From Branchiostoma floridae (Eukaryota > Chordata > Leptocardii > Amphioxiformes > Branchiostomatidae): a stretch of 32,521 nt of DNA. Under the pieces are notes generated by a model. It worked only from the letters and a program-made list of their open reading frames with translations, ran no database searches and had not been told where the DNA came from. Position numbers and translations under genes: made by a program. The stretch spans positions 22,191,465-22,223,985 of the forward strand of contig NC_049985.1 in assembly GCF_000003815.2 (NCBI RefSeq). Reading direction: 5' to 3'. This document shows, in pieces, positions 1-12,300 of the stretch (its first letter is position 1; every line of letters starts with the position of its first letter).

Positions 1-224
1 CTCTACCACCTTTGACCTGTACTTCCTACTACTCTGGAAAGCCAACCTTTGTAGTCATCTTCTTATTCGCTTCCTGTCTCTCAAATAATTAAAAACATTG
101 CCCCTAACAAACACATACACATTGAAAACATAGACTCCATATACACATACTGGTAAAAACAATAAATCAAAAGGCAAAGGTGCATTGTATAATGTAGCTA
201 TTACTGTTGTACCTGTCTCACTAC

Positions 225-334
225 CAGGTAAGACGACCACACTAGGCTCCCCTGGTCGAGCGATGAGATCATCCACAGTCATGGGGTTGGCAGGGGCACG
301 TACTGACTCTCTGGGTATATCATCTTCCCTTCTC
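225..334 (-). CDS. OFD1: OFD1 exon 22 (last exon within the window)
   Basis: Acceptor attttctcag, 110 nt, donor gtagtg, phase 2/1. It reads RREDDIPRESVRAPANPM and then TVDDLIARPGEPSVVVLPG. Phase fits exon 21. No clear human counterpart was recognised, so assignment to OFD1 is inferred from position, strand and phase. It does not end in a stop, so the gene continues to the left. Confidence 0.62.
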
Positions 335-3300
335 CTGAGAAAAATGTATGTGCCATTAACTTGGGTATACTGTACTGTATTTTGTGCTACAGCAAATATT
401 GACATCTTACTAGAACTAGAATAAAAGTCTGAGTTAATAAATCACATCATTGGAAGAAATGGAAGCATTTGCCGATCCCTAAAATTGTGTTTTCTGTTTT
501 CCAACTAACTTGACTTCCAACAACTTTTGGCCCTTTACATGTTACAAGTGAATAAAGTCTTGTCTCCAGAGTGTGGCAATAATGGGATCAGATAGGTGAA
601 GAGAACTGAGTGATTCAGTAAAAAAATCTGGTGAGTTGAATTTTCTTATTTGGCAAACACTTTGACGTCTCCATAATCTATCTACAACATACATTTTGTG
701 CATGTTATATTCAGACTTTAACTTGTAACAGCAAAGGTGAGTGTCATGGAAAGAATGTTCTTCCATTTCATATGCAAAGAAAAGCTTGGAAAAAAAAACC
801 TTGTGTGATTTTCCAAAAATAATTGTGATTTCCCTCTAGAATACAAAAGGGTTACTCCTGACCTCTGAGTGCGAGATGGCCCCAGGGTCTCCTCAGGACT
901 CCAGGTCGTGACCTCTGACAGCCCCAGGGAACTGTTGCCATGGAGGCGGCCATCTTGTCTGTAGGGCGTGGAGGACAAAGGTCGCGGGTGGTCGTCTGAA
1001 CCTCGGATTGGTGAGGGGATCGTGCTGGTGTAGGACTCACCTGTTGGAAAATTTGCACGTTTAAGGCTAGGATTTACAACAAACAAGACAATATTTCAGT
1101 CCCAAGCATATTAAATACTGTCACATACATACATACGAGAACTAGGTCACTCCGTGATCAAGATGGACTGACAGCCATCGAAAATTTGGAGGTACGTGTG
1201 CTTACCTTTAATAACAGTCACTGATTGATGAAAATTCTATTAACAATACATGTAACCATAGTCTGTATAATGCAAACTCCGCTATCCGGAGCTAGTAGGC
1301 TCCTCCCCGCGCGGCAATGTAGGACGGGCCTGTGAAGCGCGATTAAATCAGGCTAATGTAACCATTATAAGCAATAATGAGATAAACTAAATGCAGTTAG
1401 CAATGACATCTACACATGTAGCTGCAGTGCAAAGTGAACCATTCATTTTTGCCATGAAGACAACAGACGGTCATCAAAACGTCAACTCTTGTAAAACATG
1501 TGGTTGTGGCGAATATCAAAGAACACAAATTACAACCATAGCAATATGTACAATATGAGAGCCAAACGGGAAGTTCCACTGCAGTACCGTAGAATGCCAC
1601 TATGAGGCGAGTTATTGAATTGATCTTCGTTTTCCTGGTCCCTACCAACCCACCAAATATCATGTGGATCTACATGTATCCTCAGAATCTCAGTCAGATT
1701 CTCAAGTTACTACTAAGCTGTCAAACAAACAAACAAACAAACACACATGCATACACGCACATCCAAATACACCCAAAACATGGCGTTCTTGGCGAAAGTA
1801 ACAAGCTAACAAACAAACAAATAAAAGCTCCTACCTAGACCAGTTGCAGTTGCAGGTCTGGTTTGCGGTGGTTCGGCCCAGGACACGTGGTGTACGGGGC
1901 GGGGAGGAGACGTGTGCTGGCGGCCGATGATTCCTTGCGCTGGATCCCGCGGTAATGACGGAATGGTGCCCATCCTCTGCTGATACGTCTGGTACGTCTT
2001 CTCCAAGTTCTGTGTGGTAGAAAGTACAGTCAATGTACAATACATGTAAATATACTAACATGTATATCATGTGTTGCTATGAAAGTCATAAAGCTTTGTG
2101 CCAGCAAATGCATGCTGTCGTATTGTGTATTCTATTGTAAGTTATGATAGCAAAAATGTAAAAATTGACAGCAAACAATCATAACTAACATCGAAATGTT
2201 TCTGTGCATGAAAAGTTAAAATGAACTACTGCATTTCAACACATAATGGGTAAACCTATTGTGGAAGGAAATGGAAGAGAAAAGAATGTTCAAATATCAT
2301 GATGTAAAAAATAACAATGGCAATCAAGACCCCTGATAGAAAAAGAATTCAAAGTCAAATAATTACAGCGTACACTAAGTCTTGTCCAAGGGTTATACTC
2401 TAAAATATTGTATACTGGTTGAATGGATGTTTTGCAACTTCAACTTCCAGAAGGCTAATTACAAGTACAGTGCATGGTAGAAGACATACATGCGACAGTG
2501 ATTGTAAAAATAATACTCAAAATCAAATGATTGTGTTGGCTATATCTAAACAAGTTCTGTTTGACTTCTTCTTATCTGAAGCGGAGGAAAACAAAAAGTG
2601 CCAATTTTTCTACAATACATGTATCTGTGAATGTGATTCAAATTGGAAAGTGGCTTTCTCTTCATCCTTGAATGTGATAAAGTTGGGGTGAATCATGGTG
2701 AATTCTTTAAGCAAAGCAGTTCTTTCATAATGTGGTCAAATGAACAACTGGAAATGAATGATACAGAATATAGAAATCAATACAGAAAAACTTTATAATT
2801 ACCTCAGCCTCTCTTTCCAGCTCCAAAAACCTCTGCTTTGTCTCCTCTATAAACCCAAGGGACCTGTCAGGTCGACTGCCTCTGCCAGGCCTGTCACTCA
2901 TCCTGTTGCTACGGTAACCACCGACCAATTGGAGGGCAGGATCCACCCTGGTCTTCCTCAGACTTGTGTCCATGTAGAGGTCAGAGTTGGAAGGTCTGAG
3001 CAAGTCGTCATCAGAGGAAGGGGTGGAGGACCTGTGACTGGACAGATAGTAGAAAAAAATTAGATACAGTAGATACAAAGTAAATCTAAGGACTAGAAAT
3101 ATTCCCTGAAGAGTCAAACATTTCAGATAGCATCAACAATTTTCTAACAGTGACGGGGAACGTTCTACTTTGATGTCTACTCTTCATCAAATACAGAGAA
3201 TAGGACAAGGCTTTGAGATTGAAAATCATGGTTAGATATGCCAACAAGATTTCCTCCAGTTGTTATTTCTTAAAGATGACTTGCTTCAGATCAACAGTTT

Positions 3301-6300
3301 GAAATAAAGTGGCTAGAAGGATTTTTGTAGCTTGCGGTGGGTGAGGGATATGAATAATGATGGATTTCAGGTTCTAAGAAATATACTTTTACAAAAGTGA
3401 CCACAGTTTGGTGGATGATATTGAAACAAGCAACTGTAATTCGCCCACTAGGTAACTGTTAGAAAAACAGCAAGAATCAAATGTATTATAGCTTACCTGT
3501 TAATAACTGAAGGTTTGGGATTTCTGTAGATCTCATTCTGCAAGGCTGGAGGCAAACAGAACACAGAATGCTGTAATGGTGCAACTAAAATTCCTGCCAA
3601 CAGAAATTATGTTTTGAAGAGGGCCAGTAAAACTTAAGGTTTGTTGATAATCTTACGCCACATCAATTTATTTTCATGGATTTTGAAATGCAATTTGCTT
3701 AAGATCAGAATATGAACATAAACTCTGAGGAAAAATCTGTGGATGCGTAGAATACATTTTGTCAGCTTTCTTTACTTCTCATTCCTTATGTCAGTTAGGA
3801 AATGGTCTATCATTAACCAGAATGTTTTCTGTGATACCTTTAACTATTTAGAAATCAAGCACCCTTTTATCATCATTGTAAAACTAACCCAGTTGAGTTT
3901 GCTGAAGAGCCAGCCTGAGGTCGGCGACCTCCCGTTCTGTCTGGTTCAACAGTCGCGTCTGCTCGTCATGTCGTCTACGCAGCTCATTACTCCTGCTGAC
4001 CTGAAGTAAGGACAAGATTGTACCTCCATGGTTAAGTCTTGCTTAAACTACTAGGAATATATACAATGTAACAATATGCCCTGACCATGTGCCCCCTTAC
4101 CCTGGGGAGTAGATCCTCTGGCAAGCAAATTAAATTTTGATCAACCAGGGATCACATGTGGCCAGTCTTCAACTGTGACATGTCTGACAGTAATTTGGGC
4201 CCCTAGGAAGCCATAGAATGCTCCATTTTAACTTAGACTTATCAAAAGCCCCACACCCTGGTAGGGAGAATGCTCTCTGCCGCTTATTGGCTTCACTCAA
4301 CTGCAGTTTTTGTCCAGAAAAAACCCTGGTCAGGAAGTGATCGCCAAATCTTATCTGGTCAGTGCCCGAAATACTTTTTTTCAGTTAGGTTGTCTAAGTG
4401 GCAACCTGAGTCAAAAGCCAGGTTGCTCCATCAACATTTCAGGTTGCCCCACTTTCAAGTTGTTACTTATATGTAACTATGCAATATGTTTTATGTTATC
4501 ACTATAAAAACCAAGGTTATGCACATAGGTGGGGGACAGCAGTGTTCCAACTGCAAAATTTCAGGTTGAGCAGTGTGCTACCTGGGTTTAAAATCAAGTT
4601 GCGTCAAACAAAATGTGGTTGCATTTTCAAGTGGGTACTTCAAGCACTGTCTGGTTGTGTACTGTGTTCTGCCAATGCAGTGGTCTGGACACTCTGCATC
4701 AACAATCAGTCTTTCTTCATCTCTCTCCACTGCGTCCTATTCATCGCCAGCTTCCTGAGCTCCCTCAGTTTTCTTTCTGACACTGTCAAGTTGTAGAGTT
4801 TGAATTGTTAATCATAGCCTGTCGTCTAACCAAATCGGAGGCTGAATTTTGCTCCCACCTCAGTGTCTAGCTCGTTCTTGAGCTGTTGTTTCTGGTGTTC
4901 ACACACGGCCTTGTCCTGACTCAGTCGTTCTCTCTCCCTCTGCAGTTCAGCCTGCAGTACCAGCATGTCTGCCGGGGGATGTGATGCCCTATCCCTCTCC
5001 TCCTGCAGCAGTTTCTCAAGCCCTGCAGTATAATAAAAATATATCATTCATCCTTTTTTTTAATTTCCATGAAAACATACTAAAACACCATTTTAACCCC
5101 TATAGTTAATGTACCTCAGAGTCTGTAGTGTTGGTACCACATATACATTGTAGTGTCTGTATCCCTATACTATACCCCTACACTACCTTCTATAGTGTCC
5201 ATACCCCTTATAATGTTCGTACCCTAATTAGTGTCCATACCCAGTGTTGTCGGTACCCCTGTAGTGTCCGTACCCCTGTAGTGTCCATACCCCCTTAGTG
5301 TCCGTACCGACAAAGTGTCCATACCCCCTGTAGTGTCTGTACACACTATAGTGTCCATACTCAATGTAGCATCAGTACCTCTGTAGTCCATACCCCCTAA
5401 AAAGTCTGTACCCATGTAGTGTATATACCCCCTGTATTGTGCACACCCCATGTCTGTATCCCCTGAAGTGTCTGTACCAATACTGTCCGTAGTATCAGTA
5501 ATTATAGTAGTACCCTGTAGTATCAGTAATTATTTTTACTTACTCGACTTCTCTTGCTGGTGGTCATTACCCATTTCTGCTAGCTTCCTGGAGGAGAAAA
5601 GGTAACACATAAGCTCAACAACATGTCACAATCAAACTTTTAATGTCTCAATTCTGTAATTTCAAACAAACGTATCCATCTGAATCAATGTCACTTTCAT
5701 TGACTGGAAGTAGAGGCGAACATAGGAGCAAACTACAACCCGAACGGTACCCAGGCAAGTCTTCATAACCATGAAAAGAATACTTGCTATGCTGACCTGT
5801 TGGCAGAGTCCAGTTCCCTTTGTAGTAATGCAGCCTCTTCTTTGATATGTCTGAGGTCTCCCATCTGTGGACAAGTCTACCTTTTAGTTCGTATCATTAG
5901 GCTATATTTACCAGGATTGGCAACAAAATTATGAATGTACCTCTACTTCTTCTGAGAGGAAAAAATTAATGAGGAAATGGTAAGGAAAAGATTACTGGCT
6001 TTCGTTGACAGTGAGGATATTGAAGTTTCCATTCACCTGTGGTTAAGTGATAACATGCATTATTACTATATATTGTGGTGCATAAATTTATACTCTCTGT
6101 AATTGTATAAAAAATCAAAGGAATGTAAGTTATTATATAACCTCTTTGTTTCAATAATGAGATGAAACCTGATATACTAGATGTGATAGTAAATACCCAC
6201 AAAGAAAGAATTAATACTGTAAAAAAGCATTTTGATTTGGAGGGCTCTATTTCAATAATTCTGCATGGACTGGCAAAATGTTTGATGACTTTTGTCTTCA

Positions 6301-9300
6301 TCTTAAAGTCAGTGCTCTGAATTTTTCTACACCAGCTTCAACTTGGTTGGGGTCGGGACATTAGAGATTCAGAAAAGAGTAGTTAAATTCACCAAAATAA
6401 TTCCCTGACCAAATCAAAGCATTTTACAGTAAATTAAACGTAACGTTAAAAGAGAAGTAAATCAGTCATATGTACTGGATAAGAGATGTATAACAGTTAA
6501 ACAGTTGTGTACTGGAGTGGGCACTCACAGAACATGTAAAGAGAAGTGTGTAACTAGGGGTGGGTACCGGTACAGAAAGTTCAGGTCCAGGTCAGGTTCA
6601 GGTCCAGAGGATCAGGTCCAGGTCCGGACCTGAACCTGATTCAGTATGACTCATACTAATAGTCTATGGAGTATTAGATTTATACTGGCTTTTTAAAATC
6701 CTACAACGCTAACAGCATCTGTGCGATTGGCTGTAAAACTTGGTAGAAATTACTATAAACGCTGCTCTACTTCACTCTTGTTATTTTCTTCCACCTGCAA
6801 GCGCCAAAATGTGTGAATGCCTGGTGAAATAATCTGTTCATTTTCTAATCGGTCCAACATCCGGTCCACCTAATTTTTTCAGGTCCCGTTTTTCTGGACC
6901 GGTCCAATAAGAAAAAAACGGTTTTGTACCGGTACGCTTTACCGATACCCAGCCCTATAGCTATGTGTAACAGTGGTGTACTGAACATTTTAAGACATGT
7001 GTACATTTAAAGACATGCGTAACAGTGGTGTACTGAACACCATCAGAACAAAAGAGAGGTGCACTGGTTATGTACTGGACATCCACAGAACATGTTGTAA
7101 AGAGAAGTGTGTAACAGTGGTGTACTGAACATTTTAAGACATGTGTACATTTAAAGACATGTGTAACAGTGGTGTTCTGAACACCAGCAGGACAAAAGAG
7201 AGGTGCAATGGTTATGTACTGGACACTAGCTGTCAATTAAAGACACCGGTGCAATGCTTAATCATGTAGAAATGTAATGAACACCAGCAGAACAATGAAA
7301 GAAAGGTGTAATGGTTGTGTACTGATGAACACCACTGGGACAATGAAAGAAAGATGTAATGTTATGTACTGGACACCGTAATCAATTAAAGATAGGTGTG
7401 ATGCTTACAAATGTATGTACTGGACACTAGCTGTACATGTAAAGAGAGGTGTAATGGTTATGTAGTGGACACCAGTAGAGCATTTAAACTTTAAAGAGAG
7501 TTGTTAACAGTTGTATACTGGACACCAGCAGAAGAAAGCCACCAACTCAGTCTTGAACAGGTCACATCTTTCCACCAACCCAAGAAGACAGACACAAAAC
7601 ATGTTACTCAGGTTGTTGAGAAGGTGTGCCCATACTTCTCTGAGTCTTTCTTGTAAAACTTGGTTCTGCTTGGTAGTATATGACATGTCTCGATCCTTTG
7701 CCTCCAAGTCTCTCTGGAAGGGATATCATCAACGGTTGGTTAAATATAAAAAAAAATAGAAAGGACAAGCATGATTACATAATAAAAGAGTAGGAAAAGT
7801 GCTAACTTAACTTGCAGATGTTAGGATAACAGGAAAAGGTTAAAATTTGATCCCTTCTATCTAAATTGGCAGTAACATAAATGAATCATACTGAGACATA
7901 GATTCTTTTTTTCCACTGTCCAAATTTCTTAAAGGACACTGTCTTGTATCCTGACCTGGCCAGTGAAAAGACTTTTGATTCAGGACCTCTCGAGACTATA
8001 CTCCCAACAGCTTCCAGCAGTCTTAGATTGGTAGTAGCCTGGAATCCATGCTATTTCTAGCTCCAGTTTGCTACTCTGATTGCATCAAAGCATGATATGA
8101 CTTTCTTGACTGTGCTTTTTCAAAATTCAGCTGGTGCAGAGGGCTTTTATCAAAGACTAGAGCTGACCAACTCTCAACCACAGATGATGTCGTTCATGCT
8201 CTAACTCCCAAAAATGGCCTGGAGAAGGCTGGAGGCCATGGTCGACTATGTATGACAGAGGCTTTAGAAATGCTGACCATCAATTGTAATGGATAGGATG
8301 ATTGTTACCTCTAATTGTTTTAGACCTGCTGTAGTCTCTCTCAGTTCCTCCTTTACCCTGGTCTGTGCAGTCCTCTCCTCAGCAAGATGTCTTGCCTCCT
8401 CTGTGTAACACAATGTAAGAATTCATATGTTCTGAATCTGATCTGCATAGAATGCCACTTGAAACGAACGCCAGGGCTTGAAATTCATTTTTGGGATTAG
8501 GTGCACTGGTGCACCCAGCTTAAAAAAAAAAAAATTGGGGTGCACCTCTTAAACCTAAGTAGAATGTCAGAAAATCCTAGTAATAAAACTTAGTCACAAG
8601 CTATCAAATTCTTAAACAAGTACCATGACAGTCATTTTTATTATCTTTCTAAGACTTTTTTAGATGTCAAGAATATGATGTATAGATTCTGAAGTATACT
8701 TTGATATCTTTACATACATAAGAATCTTTACATACATAAAAATATTTGGGTGCACCAGTGCACCCACAGAAAATAATTGGGTGCACAGCTCCAATTTTAG
8801 GTGCACCAGTATTTTGGTGCCCTGCAGGTGGAAGTCTGACCATGAAAAAAGAAGTGGTTACCAGGACAGCTCAATGTATGGTGTGCTTGAGGATTGCGTG
8901 TGTGATTTGCAGGGACATAATAAGAAATCAATAATTCTAATCATAAATCAGATACTATGATTCAAATGTCTGAATCCTTCACTGCATGTAGAGTTACATG
9001 TATGTGTAAAACCACTTCTACTCACCCCTATTCCTGGCTTCTCTCTCTTCTTCTTCCTGAAGTATTTTCACGTACTGACCTTTGACCTCAAGTTTGTACC
9101 TGTTTCAATCAGATGGACACTCAGGTTAGGGCAAAGAGTTTGTTTTAGACATGTTCATAGGACTATGCTGGCATTTTTGTCCAAGAAAAAAAATTAACTA
9201 TTGTCAAACCTGTAAAGGTGACCACCTACACATACATGTAAGGTCCACCTAGCCAATGTGACCGGACCTCTTAGATATTTTTTTCCATTAACACAAGCAC

Positions 9301-12300
9301 TGCAAATCCTGTCTATAGTGACCACCTGTCTTCAAAGACCAGATTTTATCAGTCCCCTAATTAGTCTTGCGCAGGTTTAACTGTACAGAATACAAAATTT
9401 AACCTAAAACTCACAGTATAAAAAAGCATCGTCAACTCGTGCTTTTGAGTGATTGACAACTTAAACATCCACACAAAAGACAGCAGTGTCACAAAACCAA
9501 TACATCGTGTAGATCAGTTTTCTTGCCCACCTAAATTTTTTCCATTCCCTGGATTTTGAATTTGGAAATCCTAGAGCGCCAAAGGCAATCCTACTCCCCC
9601 TGGAAAATTTTAGATCTAGACCATCTGAAACGCTATTTCCTGCATTTTGAGGGGCAAATTTTGCTTGCAGACTCTGCTCGGCATCTTTTTTAATATATTT
9701 ACATGCCGATATTTTTCCATCACAGACGGAATGGGCAAAATTTCTGTCCGTCCCCAGCAACAAAATTCCGTCAAAGGATGGAAGGACGGACGCTGGCTAG
9801 AACCCTGTTGTAGATGTAAATGTTATCCATAAAATGTAATTTGTGTGGCCTCAGGACAGTGCTTACTTCATCATCTCATTGTTCAGTCTCTTCTCATATG
9901 TTTCCTCGATGTTCCTGACGGCCTCCTCTCTGCGATGGATGTTCTCTTCCAGACTCTTCATCTTGTCCTGTTCAATCTGCACAGCTCTGTAACGAAGAAC
10001 AATTTAAGAAATTGGTTGGTTACATAGTTATCTTTATTAACATGACAGATTAATGGACAGTAACTCCCATAAAGACTATAGTCTATACATAAAAAAGGAG
10101 TGGACACAAGTAAATAAACAAACGTACAAGTGTGTGACACCCATGAACGAGAGGCAGGGGCAGGCCTGCATGCCTGTGTGTGGATGTGTTCAGCACCAAG
10201 GACAGGCCTTTATGTCTGTATACATGTGTGGATGGTGTTCAGTACCAAGGACAGGCAGGCCTACTGGTATATGCCTGTGTGTGGATGGTGTTCAGCACCA
10301 AGAACAGGCAGGCCTACTGGTATATGCCTGTGTGTGGATGGTGTTCAGCACCAGGGACAGACCGTTATGCCTGTGTCTGGATGGTGTTCAGCACCAGGGA
10401 CAGACAGTTGTGCCTGTGTATGGATGGTGTTCAGCACCAGGGACAGACCGTTATGCCTGTGTGTGGATGGTGTTCAGCACCAGGGACAGACCGTTATGCC
10501 TGTGTGTGGATGGTGTTCAGCACCAGGGACAGACCGTTATGCCTGTGTATGGATGGTGTTCAGCACCAGGGACAGACCGTTATGCCTGTGTGTGGATGGT
10601 GTTCAGCACCAGGGACAGACCGTTGTGCCTGTGTGTGGATGGTGTTCAGCACCAGGGACAGACCGTTATGCCTGTGTGTGGATGGTGTTCAGCACCAGGG
10701 ACAGACTGTTATGCCTGTGTGTGGATGGTGTTCAGCACCAGGGACAGACCGTTATGCCTGTGTGTGGATGGTGTTCAGCACCAGGGACAGGCAGGCCTAC
10801 TGGTATATGCCTGTGTGTGGATGGTGTTCAGCGCCAGGGACAGACCGTTATGCCTGTGTGTGGATGGTGTTCAGCACCAGGGACAGACCGTTATGCCTGT
10901 GTGTGGATGGTGTTCAGCACCAGGGACAGACCGTTATGCCTGTGTTTGGATGGTGTTCAGCACCAGGGACAGACCGTTATGCCTGTGTATGGATGGTGTT
11001 CAGCACCAAGGACAGACCGTTATGCCTGTGTATGGATGGTGTTCAGCACCAGGGACAGACCGTTATGCCTGTGTATGGCTGGTGTTCAGCACCAGGGACA
11101 GACCGTTATGCCTGTGTATGGATGGTGTTCAGCACCAGGGTCAGACCGTTATGCCTGTCTATGGATGGTGTTCAGCACCAGGGACAGGCAGGCCTACTGG
11201 TATATGCCTGTGTATGGATGGTGTTCAGCACCAAGGACAGGTAGGCCTACTGGTATATGCCTGTGTGTGGATGGTGTTCAGCACCAAGGACAGGTAGGCC
11301 TACTGGTATATGCCTGTGTGTGGATGGTGTTCAGCACCAAGGACAGGTAGGCCTACTGGTATATGCCAGTGTGGATGGTGTTCAGCACCAGGGACAGACC
11401 GTTATGCCTGTGTATGGATGGTGTTCAGCACCAGGGTCAGACCGTTCTGCCTGTCCATGGATGGTGTTCAGCACCAGGGACAGACCGTTATGCCTGTGTG
11501 TGGATGGTGTTCAGCACCAGGGACAGACCGTTATGCCTGTGTGTGGATGGTGTTCAGCACCAGGGACAGACCGTTATGCCTGTGTATGGATGGTGTTCAG
11601 CACCAGGGACAGACCGTTATGCCCGTGTGTGGATGGTGTTCAGCACCAGGGACAGACCGTTATGCCTGTGTGTGGATGGTGTTCAGCACCGGGGACAGAC
11701 CGCTATGCCTGTGTATGGATGGTGTTCAGCACCAGGGACAGACCGTTATGCCCGTGTGTGGATGGTGTTCAGCACCAGGGACAGACCGTTATGCCTGTGT
11801 GTGGATGGTGTTCAGCACCGGGGACAGACCGCTATGCCTGTGTATGGATGGTGTTCAGCACCAAGGACAGGCAGGCATGAATACACCAATGTTGAGCTTA
11901 AAGAACATATCGCTTAAAGTCTACAGGTTCTAATGTCTAAACCTTCTGTGATGTATTTGCCTAGTTGCACACAGTAAGGGATATCTCCTCCTGGTGTGTA
12001 ATTGAATCTATCTATACAATAAGGGGAAAATGGTGAGCAAGGGGGAAAGGTCAGCAGCTTTGACTGTTTGTATTCTTATTGTGAACAGTCCATGATAAAC
12101 TCTGGCATATCATCTATTTATCAGATAGAATTAAATCTGACCAAGACTTTGAAGTCACAGTTCCAGGGTTACGACACTGGGCTCAAAGTTAAGGCTACAC
12201 AGATAAGTGTGGGGTACATAAAGAAAGCTACATAGCCCTTACCTGTCGTTAACTTCTGCTTCCCTTCTGGCCTGTGCCTCCCTATTGCGTACTGTCTCCA

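Noticed and set aside
5224-5451. Minus-strand frame with repeated Gly-Thr-Asp-like residues
   Set aside because: Product of the 18-bp tandem array between OFD1 exons 15 and 16.
6961-7236. Minus-strand frame with repeated HCYTLLF-like residues
   Set aside because: Product of the 144-bp periodic array in OFD1 intron 13.
10053-11933. Long plus-strand open frames of 184-414 codons
   Set aside because: They are the same 43-bp minisatellite read in three frames, lie in an OFD1 intron, and show no start context or conserved domain.
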